Source of the DNA: Paenibacillus sp. ACRRY
GTDB lineage: Bacteria; Bacillota; Bacilli; Paenibacillales; Paenibacillaceae
Assembly: GCF_022346995.1 (NCBI RefSeq)
Contig: NZ_JAKRNM010000001.1
Coordinates: 1,426,001-1,490,000 of the forward strand
Direction: 5' to 3'
Length of the DNA: 64,000 bases
The notes under the pieces were generated by a model that worked only from the letters and a program-made list of their open reading frames with translations, was not told where the DNA came from and made no database searches. The translations under genes were made by a program, and so were the position numbers. Positions 17,206 to 25,341 of the stretch are shown here, one piece after another. Within the stretch, counting starts at the first letter, position 1; each line of letters opens with the position of its first letter.

Positions 17206-17976
17206 TTAACGCGATGTGTATCCTGCATCGGCATGAATTGTTGTGCCAGTCACGTAAGAAGAAGCATCGGATGCCAGCCACAGACTTGCTTGAGCTATCT
17301 CGTCAGGTTGTCCAAAACGATTCAGCAAACTGAGCTGCGGTGCATACTCTTCTGCCGTGAAGCCGAATTGATCCAGTGCACCACGCAGCATCGGCGTGTC
17401 GATTGCGCCTGGAGCAACCGTGTTGACACGAATATTGTGCGGTCCATTTTCCATAGCGGCAACTTTGGTCATGCCGACAACACCGTGTTTGGCAGCAACA
17501 TAAGCGATGTTGTTTGGTTGAGGACGGAACCCGCTCACGGACGAAATGTTAATAATGGATCCGCCCTTGCCTTGTTTAAGCATCTGCTGAAGCTCATATT
17601 TCATGCAGAGCGCAGTACCTGTCAGGTCAACCGACATCAGGCGGTGCCAGTAGGCTTCGTCGAATTCCGCTGCTGGTTTATCATCCGGAGTAAGGGCGGC
17701 ATTGTTCACAGCCACATCCAGTTGTCCGTACGTATCCACTGCAAATTTAACCATAGCCTGTACTTCTTCGGATTTGGAAATATCCACTTTCACGAAAGCG
17801 GATTCACCGCCTTCCGCACGGATTGCTTCTACAACAGCTTGTCCCTTTTCTTCGTTAAAATCCGCTACCACGACTTTGGCTTTGGCTGCTGCAAACAGTT
17901 TGGCTGTTGCTTCGCCCATGCCCATGGCTGCACCTGTTACGATTGCTACTTTTCCTTCCAAAACGGGAAATGTCAT
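17206..17976 (-). CDS. short-chain dehydrogenase/reductase (classical SDR)
   Basis: A 256-residue NAD(P)-dependent oxidoreductase with TGAAMGMGE cofactor loop (residues 14-22), Asp37-type acidic residue in VVADF suggesting NAD preference, NNAAL, catalytic Ser in NISSVSG, and the YxxxK pair in YVAAKHG. The C-terminal IHADAGYTSR resembles the usual VDGGY motif. GGAGG precedes the ATG at 17976. It is divergent from a TetR-type regulator with a palindrome between them, so its inducer is likely its substrate or a related toxic compound. Substrate unknown. Confidence 0.9.
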   Translation of the reverse strand: MTFPVLEGKVAIVTGAAMGMGEATAKLFAAAKAKVVVADFNEEKGQAVVEAIRAEGGESAFVKVDISKSEEVQAMVKFAVDTYGQLDVAVNNAALTPDDKPAAEFDEAYWHRLMSVDLTGTALCMKYELQQMLKQGKGGSIINISSVSGFRPQPNNIAYVAAKHGVVGMTKVAAMENGPHNIRVNTVAPGAIDTPMLRGALDQFGFTAEEYAPQLSLLNRFGQPDEIAQASLWLASDASSYVTGTTIHADAGYTSR

Positions 17977-18078
17977 TATGAATACCTCCAATTTAATATG
18001 AATTCTAAACAATCCTCAATATATCCATATCATTACCCTTATTCAATCCGTAATATGCCCTTAACTGTATGTTAATGT

Positions 18079-18097
18079 ACAGAACATGACATTCTGT
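18079..18097. promoter_or_regulatory. candidate operator between SDR and TetR genes
   Basis: ACAGAA, 7 bases, TTCTGT forms a perfect 6-base dyad in the divergent promoter region. Position 58 bases before the TetR start and about 100 before the SDR start fits a site for the adjacent TetR-family protein. A TATAAT box at 18134-18139 probably belongs to the regulator gene. Confidence 0.45.
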
Positions 18098-18154
18098 TCA
18101 TTAAGTTGCGTCATTATGACAATTCAACCATACTATAATAGAGGTGAATATAAG

Positions 18155-18745
18155 ATGACCGTGCAGCTGGACAAGCGCATTCTGCGCTCCAAATCCGATA
18201 TTAAACATACGTTTTTGCGTTTACTTCAGGATAAGCCTTTTCATCAGATCTCCATTTCGGAGATTGTAAGGGAAGCGAGCTATAATCGGGGAACATTCTA
18301 TGCCAATTTTGCAACCAAAGAGGATCTGCTAGGTGAAATTATTCAGGAGGTTCTCGAAGAATTTGTTAATCAAATCAAGTATCCCTATCGGTACATAACG
18401 AGAGTAAACCTGAAAGAAATGCACACCGAGGACATCACGTTGTTTCTGTACTTGAAAGAACATGCTTCTATATATAAGCTGCTGCTCAGTGACCATATCC
18501 AGGTTGATTTTCGCTACCAACTGGCGAAGACGATCGAAGAACTGTTTGTCGCTGAATATGAATATGAACTGGAGGAAGGATCACGGATTGATCCGAAATG
18601 GCTGTTTATCTACCGGGCGCATGGCGTTGCTGGACTGTTGATTCGCTGGATTGAAGAGGACTTCCCCACCACTCCTCAATATATGAGTACTCAGATTGTA
18701 GAATTAATGCTGCTGTCTACAGCCGTCTTCCATGTAAAAAAGTAA
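18155..18745 (+). CDS. TetR/AcrR-family transcriptional regulator
   Basis: A 196-residue regulator. The N-terminal helix-turn-helix (about residues 10-55) reads RSKSDIKHTFLRLLQD ... ISISEIVREASYNRGTFYANFATKEDLL, the TetR DNA-binding pattern. The C-terminal part resembles the TetR_C_33-like group found in many Bacillales regulators. GAGGTG lies before the ATG at 18155; an upstream in-frame ATG at 18086 would precede the likely promoter. Divergent from the SDR gene, it probably represses that gene and itself. Confidence 0.88.
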   Translation: MTVQLDKRILRSKSDIKHTFLRLLQDKPFHQISISEIVREASYNRGTFYANFATKEDLLGEIIQEVLEEFVNQIKYPYRYITRVNLKEMHTEDITLFLYLKEHASIYKLLLSDHIQVDFRYQLAKTIEELFVAEYEYELEEGSRIDPKWLFIYRAHGVAGLLIRWIEEDFPTTPQYMSTQIVELMLLSTAVFHVKK

Positions 18746-18794
18746 TTCCATGAATCTGCTCTAACCCATTCCATTCGAGACAAATGTAAAATGA

Positions 18795-18826
18795 AAGGGC
18801 AGCGCCGACGGCGCTGCCTTTTTTTA
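18795..18826. terminator. GC-rich terminator between TetR and FAD oxidoreductase genes
   Basis: AAAGGGCAGCGCC-gac-GGCGCTGCCTTTTTTT is a perfect hairpin with T run on the plus strand. Its right end overlaps the stop codon of the convergent FAD oxidoreductase gene, an economical arrangement. Confidence 0.88.
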
Positions 18827-21079
18827 GGAATATACACGGACTTCAATCAACTCGGCACAGGAACCTCCATTGGTCTCCTCAATGATGATGCGCAAATTAC
18901 TTGTCGATACAAGGTTCTTCAACGCAATACGGTTAGTACGTCTGCGATTGTCCTTCACGGATTCAACCAGAACCCGTTTGCCTTCCACCTCTGCCTCAAT
19001 TCGGTACGCTTTTACGAGCTCCGGAATGATCTCGAATGGAGTCAGGTGATGATGCAGATTAATGAGATCTTCATTCACATCATCATTCCACGTCAGAAGA
19101 ATCTCACGGATAGACACCGCATTTTCCCATTTCAACTCCACCCAGGCTTCCCCATTCTCGTTCTCATTCAGAGGAAGAGACATCCAGGAATGAGGACCGC
19201 CATAAGCGCGTTTATAGCCATCGATTACTTTTTCCGGCAGATAGGAATCCGTCTTCCCTGTGATTTTAAAACAAAATGGCTTGCGGTTCAGTGCCTTCAT
19301 GCTCCAGGCAACAACGGGCTGAGACTCATCATGATCCTCCAGGGAAGCGACCGCGTGCGGGGCAGCCCCCTTCTCAAAAGCCAACACACCGGATACTTGC
19401 TGACTGGATTGATAGAGTCTAATCCTGTCATTCTGTCTGATTACAACAAATGCATTCTGCGAGTGGACAGGCTCCCATTGGATGTTGACATGAAGCCATT
19501 GCTCTTCACCCTGAGCTACAGGAATGGTCGTTTCGGTAATCTGTTTTGCTGGAACGTAGTTCTCCTCCCGCCCTGTATCCCAAAGTTCTACTTGGAGCTC
19601 TGTATCTTCCTCTGCCGATACCAGTAACTCCATCCCCTGAAGCGAAGGATCAACAGGAAAAATAATTCCGACGTCTCTCTCCAGTACATATGATGTATCC
19701 GGTTGGGTAACTTGAATCGTTCTACAGAATGTGGATGCGATAACTGCAGCCCTAGGGGCCAAATCCTGACCGTCTTCATTTCGCACACCGATAATCGATG
19801 CATCCTGTCGCAGCAGCGTCTGCTGCAATTCCTCCAGATGCTGGCTATAGATCAAGCGTGGCGATACCCCCTTGGCTGCACAGAGCGCAGCAGCAGTTCC
19901 CGCGGCTTCACCCATTACTGCACAGGTAGCCATAACTCTTGTCGTTCCAAAAGCCACATGTGAAGCACTTACATTTCTTCCCGCAAAGAGCAGGTTCGAC
20001 ACATTCACCGAATACAGTGAGCGATAAGGAATATGATAGATGCCGTCGGCATGCATATGCTTGGAACCGCTGGCTTCGGCGTACATGCCCTGCGGTGGAT
20101 GCAGATCAATGGACCACCCGCCAAAAGCAATCCGGTCGGCAAAAGGCTCCTGAGCAAGAATATCATTTTGATTGAGTACATAATCTCCTACAAAACGTCT
20201 GTATTCTCTTTTGCCCGGAATAGAACCCACCCACTCCAGTGTCATCGTTTCTGCATCAAACTGTCCTGAATTCTTAATATAATCCCAGATGCCATAAATG
20301 ACCGACCAGAGTTCGTCCCGGATCCGTTCGTTCTCGTGAACCGTGTCCAGTTCCCCTCCCCATTCGATCCACCAATAATGACAGCCTGAATCACCGCTGC
20401 GAATGACACGTTTGATTGGAATGGGCGTTTCCTCAATGTTCTTGGCAAAGGACGGAGGCACGAATCGGACAGGTCTACCTGCATCCTGTGTGTAAAATAG
20501 CAGCGTACTTCCCAGCGTTATCTGATCAGCCGTCTCAGGTGCCCACTCTTCTCCATATTCATGTGCCGCCTCACGGCCCAGACGATAGCGAGCTCCAGCC
20601 AGAAATCCGACTAGGCCGTCTCCTGAACAATCAAGAAACACCGGACTTTCAAAACGAATGCGCCGTTCCGATCCCATCATCCACCCCGTTACCGAACGGA
20701 TATGACGGTCTTCCTCCGATCCATCCGCCTCCACCTCGTGTACATCCGTATTCAGAAACAGGGTGATCCGCTCTTCTGCTCGAACGGCTTCCATAAGAAC
20801 CAGGTCCCACAAATAGGGATTGCCTTCCGGATTGCGATACTGATTCTCCAGGAACAACTCTCCCATGATGCCCGTCTCCCGGGCATACCGATTCGTTCCA
20901 TGTGCTGTTGCTCCGCAAACCCAAACCCTTACTTCACTGCTTGAATTACCGCCAAGCACTGGCCGGTTATTAATTAGTGACACCGTACTCCCCAATCTCG
21001 CCGCCGCGATGGCAGCACAGATACCTGAGAGCCCGCCCCCGACAATCGTAACGTCACTGGTAATCTGTTCCGTTCTCAT
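18824..21079 (-). CDS. FAD-dependent oxidoreductase (FAD_oxidored, PF12831-type) with C-terminal beta domain
   Basis: A 751-residue protein. Residues 8-40 form a Rossmann loop VTIVGGGLSGICAAIAAARLG, followed by VLGGNSSSEVRVWV, both typical of the PF12831 family; a second FAD contact is GRNVSASHVAFGTTRVM near 395-410, and MGEAAGTAAAL follows. The last 200 residues look like a beta-sandwich of carbohydrate-binding or F5/8 type C style. There is no signal peptide, so it acts in the cytoplasm. It is the last gene of an ABC-sugar-importer cluster (7 bases after a permease), so it probably oxidises the imported sugar or a derivative. The exact reaction is unknown. Confidence 0.82.
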   Translation of the reverse strand: MRTEQITSDVTIVGGGLSGICAAIAAARLGSTVSLINNRPVLGGNSSSEVRVWVCGATAHGTNRYARETGIMGELFLENQYRNPEGNPYLWDLVLMEAVRAEERITLFLNTDVHEVEADGSEEDRHIRSVTGWMMGSERRIRFESPVFLDCSGDGLVGFLAGARYRLGREAAHEYGEEWAPETADQITLGSTLLFYTQDAGRPVRFVPPSFAKNIEETPIPIKRVIRSGDSGCHYWWIEWGGELDTVHENERIRDELWSVIYGIWDYIKNSGQFDAETMTLEWVGSIPGKREYRRFVGDYVLNQNDILAQEPFADRIAFGGWSIDLHPPQGMYAEASGSKHMHADGIYHIPYRSLYSVNVSNLLFAGRNVSASHVAFGTTRVMATCAVMGEAAGTAAALCAAKGVSPRLIYSQHLEELQQTLLRQDASIIGVRNEDGQDLAPRAAVIASTFCRTIQVTQPDTSYVLERDVGIIFPVDPSLQGMELLVSAEEDTELQVELWDTGREENYVPAKQITETTIPVAQGEEQWLHVNIQWEPVHSQNAFVVIRQNDRIRLYQSSQQVSGVLAFEKGAAPHAVASLEDHDESQPVVAWSMKALNRKPFCFKITGKTDSYLPEKVIDGYKRAYGGPHSWMSLPLNENENGEAWVELKWENAVSIREILLTWNDDVNEDLINLHHHLTPFEIIPELVKAYRIEAEVEGKRVLVESVKDNRRRTNRIALKNLVSTSNLRIIIEETNGGSCAELIEVRVYS

Positions 21080-21085
21080 TGTTCA

Positions 21086-21931
21086 TCACCCTTTCACGGC
21101 GGAATTGGTCAACCCCTGAATGATGTAACGCTGCCCTATAGCAAATACAATGATCATGGGGATAATCCCCGCTGATGCAGCAGCCATCATGCCATTATAA
21201 TCCACCGTATTTTCCAATATGAAATTTTGTAGTCCCAGAGGAACCGTATACAGATTCTCGTCGATCAGAAACACAAGTGCATTCTCATAATCGTTCCACT
21301 GCCAGGAAAAATCAATAATGGCCAGTGTGGCAAGTGCCGGCTTGGCAAGCGGAAGAATCAGGCGAAAGAATATGCGGAAGTGTCCCGCACCATCAATGAA
21401 GGCTGACTCTGATATTTCATTCGGAATGGACAGGAAGAATTGACGAAGCATGAACACCCCGAAAATAGTGAACAAGCCAGGCAAAATCAATGCCAGATGT
21501 GTATTATAGATTCCCGCCCACTCAAACATGATGAATTTCGGAACGAAAAGTACTTGCGGCGGAATCATCATCATGGATAGATAGAGCAGAAACAGCGCAT
21601 TCCGACCCTTGAAATCTATCCGGGCGAACCCATATGCGGCAAAAGCGGAAAGAAAAGTTGCACCTACCATGCCAATGATGGATATCTTGAGTGAATTCAA
21701 ATAATAAGTACCGAAGCTTTTGGCGCCGGACCATACTTTTTGATGATGCTCCCAGGTCAGATTGGATGGAATCCATTCAATGGGATACTTAAAAACTTCA
21801 GTAGGAGTCTTCAGCGAGGTGCTGATCATCCATAGAAAAGGAATAATCATGACCACGGCCAGTGCCAACATGATGATGGTGATGAACAAACTGCTTGGCT
21901 GCAGGATGGATAGGCGTTTTTTGATTTCCAT
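21086..21931 (-). CDS. carbohydrate ABC transporter permease (MalG-like)
   Basis: A 281-residue inner-membrane permease with six predicted helices and the EAA loop ESAFIDGAGHFRIFFRLILPLAKPAL near residues 180-205 that contacts the ATPase. The C-terminal end QRYIIQGLTNSAVKG is typical of MalG/CUT1 subunits. It follows the MalF-like permease by 23 bases and precedes the FAD oxidoreductase by 6. No ATPase gene is in this operon; CUT1 systems of Bacillales often share MsmX-type ATPase encoded elsewhere. Confidence 0.93.
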   Translation of the reverse strand: MEIKKRLSILQPSSLFITIIMLALAVVMIIPFLWMISTSLKTPTEVFKYPIEWIPSNLTWEHHQKVWSGAKSFGTYYLNSLKISIIGMVGATFLSAFAAYGFARIDFKGRNALFLLYLSMMMIPPQVLFVPKFIMFEWAGIYNTHLALILPGLFTIFGVFMLRQFFLSIPNEISESAFIDGAGHFRIFFRLILPLAKPALATLAIIDFSWQWNDYENALVFLIDENLYTVPLGLQNFILENTVDYNGMMAAASAGIIPMIIVFAIGQRYIIQGLTNSAVKG

Positions 21932-21954
21932 TTCTTCTGTCTCCCCTCATCATT

Positions 21955-22836
21955 TTAATAATGGACCCAGCGTTTTTGCCCTACCCACTGAAGAACGGTA
22001 ATCAGCAGAATAATGGCGAACAGTGCCCAGGAGACCGTTGCAGCGTATCCCATATCGTAATAACGGAACGCATTCTGGTATACATACAGAGACAGGATGG
22101 TTGTACTATTACCAGGTCCGCCCTGCGTCGTGGCCTGAATGATTCCGAATGTTTTGATAGCCATGATCAGTCCGGTAATCAGCAGCAGAAATGTGGTTGG
22201 ACTTACTAAAGGCCATATGATTCTGCGCAAAATCTGAAGCGGTCTTGCTCCATCGATCTTGGCTGCTTCCAGCAGCTCTGATGACACTTCCTGTAAGGCA
22301 GCAAGGTAAATGATCATATTGTATCCGAGCATAAACCAGATCCAGATGATATCGATGGCGTACATGGAGGAGGTTGTCGTGGAAAGCCATCCGGGTGGGT
22401 TATCTACGCCAATACTGCGCAAGAAACCGTTGATCGGACCCTGATTCGGCTGAAACAGCAGCATCCAGACAAATGCCACGGCCACTCCGCTCGTGATATA
22501 AGGCATAAAGTACAACCCGCGCAGCAGTTTTTTCAGATAAATCTTTTGATTCAGGATGACGGCTACAATAAAACCAATCACAATCGAGACAGGCACAGCG
22601 AGCAAAAATATCAGGGTATTACGCAAGGATAAAAAGAACAGCGGGTCTTTCATCAGTCGCTTGATATTGTCCAAACCTATAAACGTCATATCCGGGTTCA
22701 TAAATTTGTAATCCGTGAACATGAGACCAAAAGAGTAGATGGCCGGGATCAGGAAAAAAAGCAGAACGCCCAGCATGTTTGGACCGACAAAAATATATCC
22801 CAGCATGCGCTGTCTTCTCATCCAGTTGTTATGCAT
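21955..22836 (-). CDS. carbohydrate ABC transporter permease (MalF-like)
   Basis: A 293-residue permease with six helices: FVGPNMLGVLLFFLIPAIYSF at the first helix and the EAA loop LLEAAKIDGARPLQILRRIIWPLVSP near residues 190-215. It pairs with the MalG-like subunit just downstream. It is separated from the binding-protein gene upstream by 264 bases including a hairpin that probably lowers permease expression relative to the binding protein. Confidence 0.93.
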   Translation of the reverse strand: MHNNWMRRQRMLGYIFVGPNMLGVLLFFLIPAIYSFGLMFTDYKFMNPDMTFIGLDNIKRLMKDPLFFLSLRNTLIFLLAVPVSIVIGFIVAVILNQKIYLKKLLRGLYFMPYITSGVAVAFVWMLLFQPNQGPINGFLRSIGVDNPPGWLSTTTSSMYAIDIIWIWFMLGYNMIIYLAALQEVSSELLEAAKIDGARPLQILRRIIWPLVSPTTFLLLITGLIMAIKTFGIIQATTQGGPGNSTTILSLYVYQNAFRYYDMGYAATVSWALFAIILLITVLQWVGQKRWVHY

Positions 22837-23023
22837 TGTTCTTCGCCTCGTTTCTTCCAGGGATAAACCAAGTCTACCAACCCGGCAATGTTCCCATAAG
22901 TAACAAATCCACCTTGTTCATAAAACAGAATGATGCAAAAAATGCTTTGCCACCGGCGGTCTGATCATAAAAAAACATCAATTTGTTCTATTCTGCAAAT
23001 TCCTGTCCATCTGCCGCCAAAAC

Positions 23024-23059
23024 AAAGAGACTGCCCCATGAACGTGGGGCAATCTCTTT
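23024..23059 (-). terminator. intra-operon hairpin between binding protein and permeases
   Basis: AAAGAGATTGCCCC-acgttcat-GGGGCAGTCTCTTT on the minus strand is a near-perfect 14-pair hairpin followed by a short T-rich tract (TTTGTTTT). Such attenuating terminators after binding-protein genes keep that subunit in excess. Confidence 0.75.
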
Positions 23060-23100
23060 AATTTTCTACCTTTTGGAGTACACGAATAATGTTGCTCTTT

Positions 23101-24414
23101 TTATTTGGCCGTCTTGAGATAATCATTATGTCTGGAGACCATTGCAGAGATCGTTGTATCCAGATCCTGTACGCCGAGAAAATACTTTTCGTACTCCTGC
23201 GCTCGCAAATCCATCACTTCCTGAGGCACGGTCCGGACATAGGTAGGCGTTTGATAATCAAACATGACATACATGAGTGACTCCAGATCATACGTATCTT
23301 TCTTGTCCCCCAGCATGCTCTCCATCGCCTTATCCTGATCTGCATCCTTGGAAGCTGGGAATCGGCCTCCCTCAGCCATTGGGGCCATGCCGCCATCCGC
23401 ATACCACTTCAGAAATTCCCAGGCTGCTTCCTGATGTTTCGATTTGGCATTAATGGAGATGTAATCTCCCAGTCCACCCCGCATAACATACCCTTCCTTA
23501 TCTTCAGACAAACGCGGTACCGGTGCGAAGGCGATGGTGAAATCCCGCGGGTAATCGGTAAAATTGTTCGAGCTGCGGAGAAGCCAAGCCCCAATGTTAA
23601 GCATAGGTACTTCTCCGCTCAGAAACATCTGCTCCACTGGCATTTTCGACGTCAGCTGCTCTCCGAGCGGCGGTGTCGTCTTATCCTCAGCCATCATGGC
23701 ATTCAGGGTTTCCAACCACTTTCTCACCATGGGATGATCCAGGTTGGACGTTCCGTCTACTTTGGTGTACCCTTCCTGTGACAGGACGGAATCCATCGAA
23801 TCAACGAACGGTTCTGTGTTTTGAATGAACCCGTATCCACTATCCTTTTTTAGCTTTTTCGCATATTCTCTCATCTCATCCCATGTCCAATCCTTCGGAA
23901 CAGGCAGATTGGCCGCATCGAGTGCTTCCTTGTTCAATGCCACGAAATAGGTGCTCTTTGTGGTAGGCACACCATAATACTTCCCATCAATTTTCCAGCC
24001 CTCTGCATCAGGACCCATTTTCTCGTCGATGTTGTAGTCGGTGAAGGAACTCAGGTCAGCCGCAGCACCGGATGCGACTCTCTTGGCCGTATGGGAGATC
24101 GTATAATTCACAAATAAATCCACATCCTGACCTGTCATGATGGCGGTATCCAGTTTAAGATTGCCTTCGTCATCATTCACATAACGTACATATTCAATCT
24201 GTGTTTCGGGATGCTCCTTGTTCCACACATCGATGACTGCCTGCGGCCCCGCTTCAGGCGGTACGCCTCCCCACATTTTCAGTTTGACTGTATCACCCGA
24301 ATTGTCAGACGCACCGGTCTGAGCATTGGAACCTGAATCATTGGAACAACCTGCGATCATGCCCACAACTAGGACAAGTGATACCATTCGTGCAACCAAG
24401 CCTTTTTTTCTCAC
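23101..24414 (-). CDS. extracellular carbohydrate-binding lipoprotein (ABC solute-binding protein)
   Basis: A 437-residue CUT1-type binding protein. The N-terminus VRKKGLVARMVSLVLVVGMIAGC is a lipoprotein signal with lipobox MIAGC, so the protein is tethered outside the membrane. Features such as LKMWGGVPPEAGPQ, VDLFVNY, YYGVPTTKSTYFVALNK and AAWEFLKWYADGG match SBP_bac_1. The start is GTG at 24414 or TTG at 24417, both after GAGGGGG; a longer frame to 24561 lacks a plausible signal. A perfect cre site lies about 120 bases upstream. It is the first gene downstream of the YesMN-type regulators. Confidence 0.9.
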   Translation of the reverse strand: MRKKGLVARMVSLVLVVGMIAGCSNDSGSNAQTGASDNSGDTVKLKMWGGVPPEAGPQAVIDVWNKEHPETQIEYVRYVNDDEGNLKLDTAIMTGQDVDLFVNYTISHTAKRVASGAAADLSSFTDYNIDEKMGPDAEGWKIDGKYYGVPTTKSTYFVALNKEALDAANLPVPKDWTWDEMREYAKKLKKDSGYGFIQNTEPFVDSMDSVLSQEGYTKVDGTSNLDHPMVRKWLETLNAMMAEDKTTPPLGEQLTSKMPVEQMFLSGEVPMLNIGAWLLRSSNNFTDYPRDFTIAFAPVPRLSEDKEGYVMRGGLGDYISINAKSKHQEAAWEFLKWYADGGMAPMAEGGRFPASKDADQDKAMESMLGDKKDTYDLESLMYVMFDYQTPTYVRTVPQEVMDLRAQEYEKYFLGVQDLDTTISAMVSRHNDYLKTAK

Positions 24415-24530
24415 CAAGAGACGACCCCCTCGTAAATTCTGGATTGAAGTTTGCAACTTAAGGATAGCAAATGAGTGAGAATGGCCGTAAGTAACAGAAT
24501 CATGATTGCCATGGAACAGAAATACACATT

Positions 24531-24544
24531 TGAAACCGCTATCA
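24531..24544. promoter_or_regulatory. cre site (CcpA) upstream of the binding-protein gene
   Basis: TGAAACCGCTATCA fits the cre consensus TGWNANCGNTNWCA at every defined position, on both strands. It lies between the YesN-type regulator gene and the binding protein gene, so the importer is probably under carbon catabolite control. Confidence 0.75.
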
Positions 24545-24567
24545 TAACTCAAGTGAGTCATTTTGTT

Positions 24568-25323
24568 CTATTTCTGATGACGGTATTGACTCGGGGTTGT
24601 ACCCGTCATTCGTTTGAAGATTTTGATAAAATAATTATCGTTCATGAAGCCAACCTGGTGGCCAATCTGGTTCACAGGCCAATCGGTATCCGTCAGATAC
24701 TCGATCGCTTTGTTAATTCGTGTTCGATGCAAATAATGAATCAGAGTCTCCCCAGTCTTCTTTTTAAACAGGGCACTCACATAGTTTTCACCCATCATGA
24801 CGTAACGTGCGAGGAACTTCAGTGTAATATCCTGATCATAATGCTGTTCAATGTATTGGATGATCTTATTCACTTCCGGATGCGTAATTTTCTCTTTGGG
24901 CGCTGTGGCTGCTGGACGAATGGCGCGCTCTTGTGGCACTCCGTTATTCGATAATTCCTTACTTATTTTAGCAAGGGTTTCTCGCAGATCCTTCACACTC
25001 ATCGACAACTTCAGAATGTAATTGGAAGCTCCATATTCCATGGCCTGCCGCATGGATTCAAAATCACCCATGCATGTCAGCATGACAAATTTGGATTGGA
25101 TGCCAGCCTTCCTTGTTTCCTGAAGTAACATTAATCCGTCCATTTGCGGCATGACAATGTCACACAGAACAAGATCCGGAGGATCCTGTTTAATCATTGG
25201 TAACGCTTCCAATCCATTGCTTGCTTCTCCTGCTAGCGTGAACCCCATGTCCTCCCAACGAATGATCTCCTTCACGGACTCCCGGACGAATGTCTCATCT
25301 TCCACTAGTAAAACTTTCCACAT
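24568..25323 (-). CDS. AraC-type response regulator (YesN-like)
   Basis: A 251-residue protein: receiver domain 1-120 with EDE acidic cluster (8-10), phospho-acceptor Asp55 in LVLCDIVMPQMDG and Lys in LKLSMS; then an AraC/XylS double helix-turn-helix at about 150-250 (FLARYVMMGENYVSALFKKKTGE and VGFMNDNYFIKIFKRMTGTTPSQYR). This is the YesN type that activates carbohydrate-uptake operons in Bacillales. It follows the kinase gene by 18 bases and precedes the binding protein it probably activates. Confidence 0.93.
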   Translation of the reverse strand: MWKVLLVEDETFVRESVKEIIRWEDMGFTLAGEASNGLEALPMIKQDPPDLVLCDIVMPQMDGLMLLQETRKAGIQSKFVMLTCMGDFESMRQAMEYGASNYILKLSMSVKDLRETLAKISKELSNNGVPQERAIRPAATAPKEKITHPEVNKIIQYIEQHYDQDITLKFLARYVMMGENYVSALFKKKTGETLIHYLHRTRINKAIEYLTDTDWPVNQIGHQVGFMNDNYFIKIFKRMTGTTPSQYRHQK

Positions 25324-25341
25324 CGTAGTCCCTCCATTCCG

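Noticed and set aside
17164..18075. 303-codon plus-strand frame opposite the SDR gene
   Set aside because: Cys/His/Phe-rich composition typical of antisense translation; the SDR on the other strand has all catalytic motifs.
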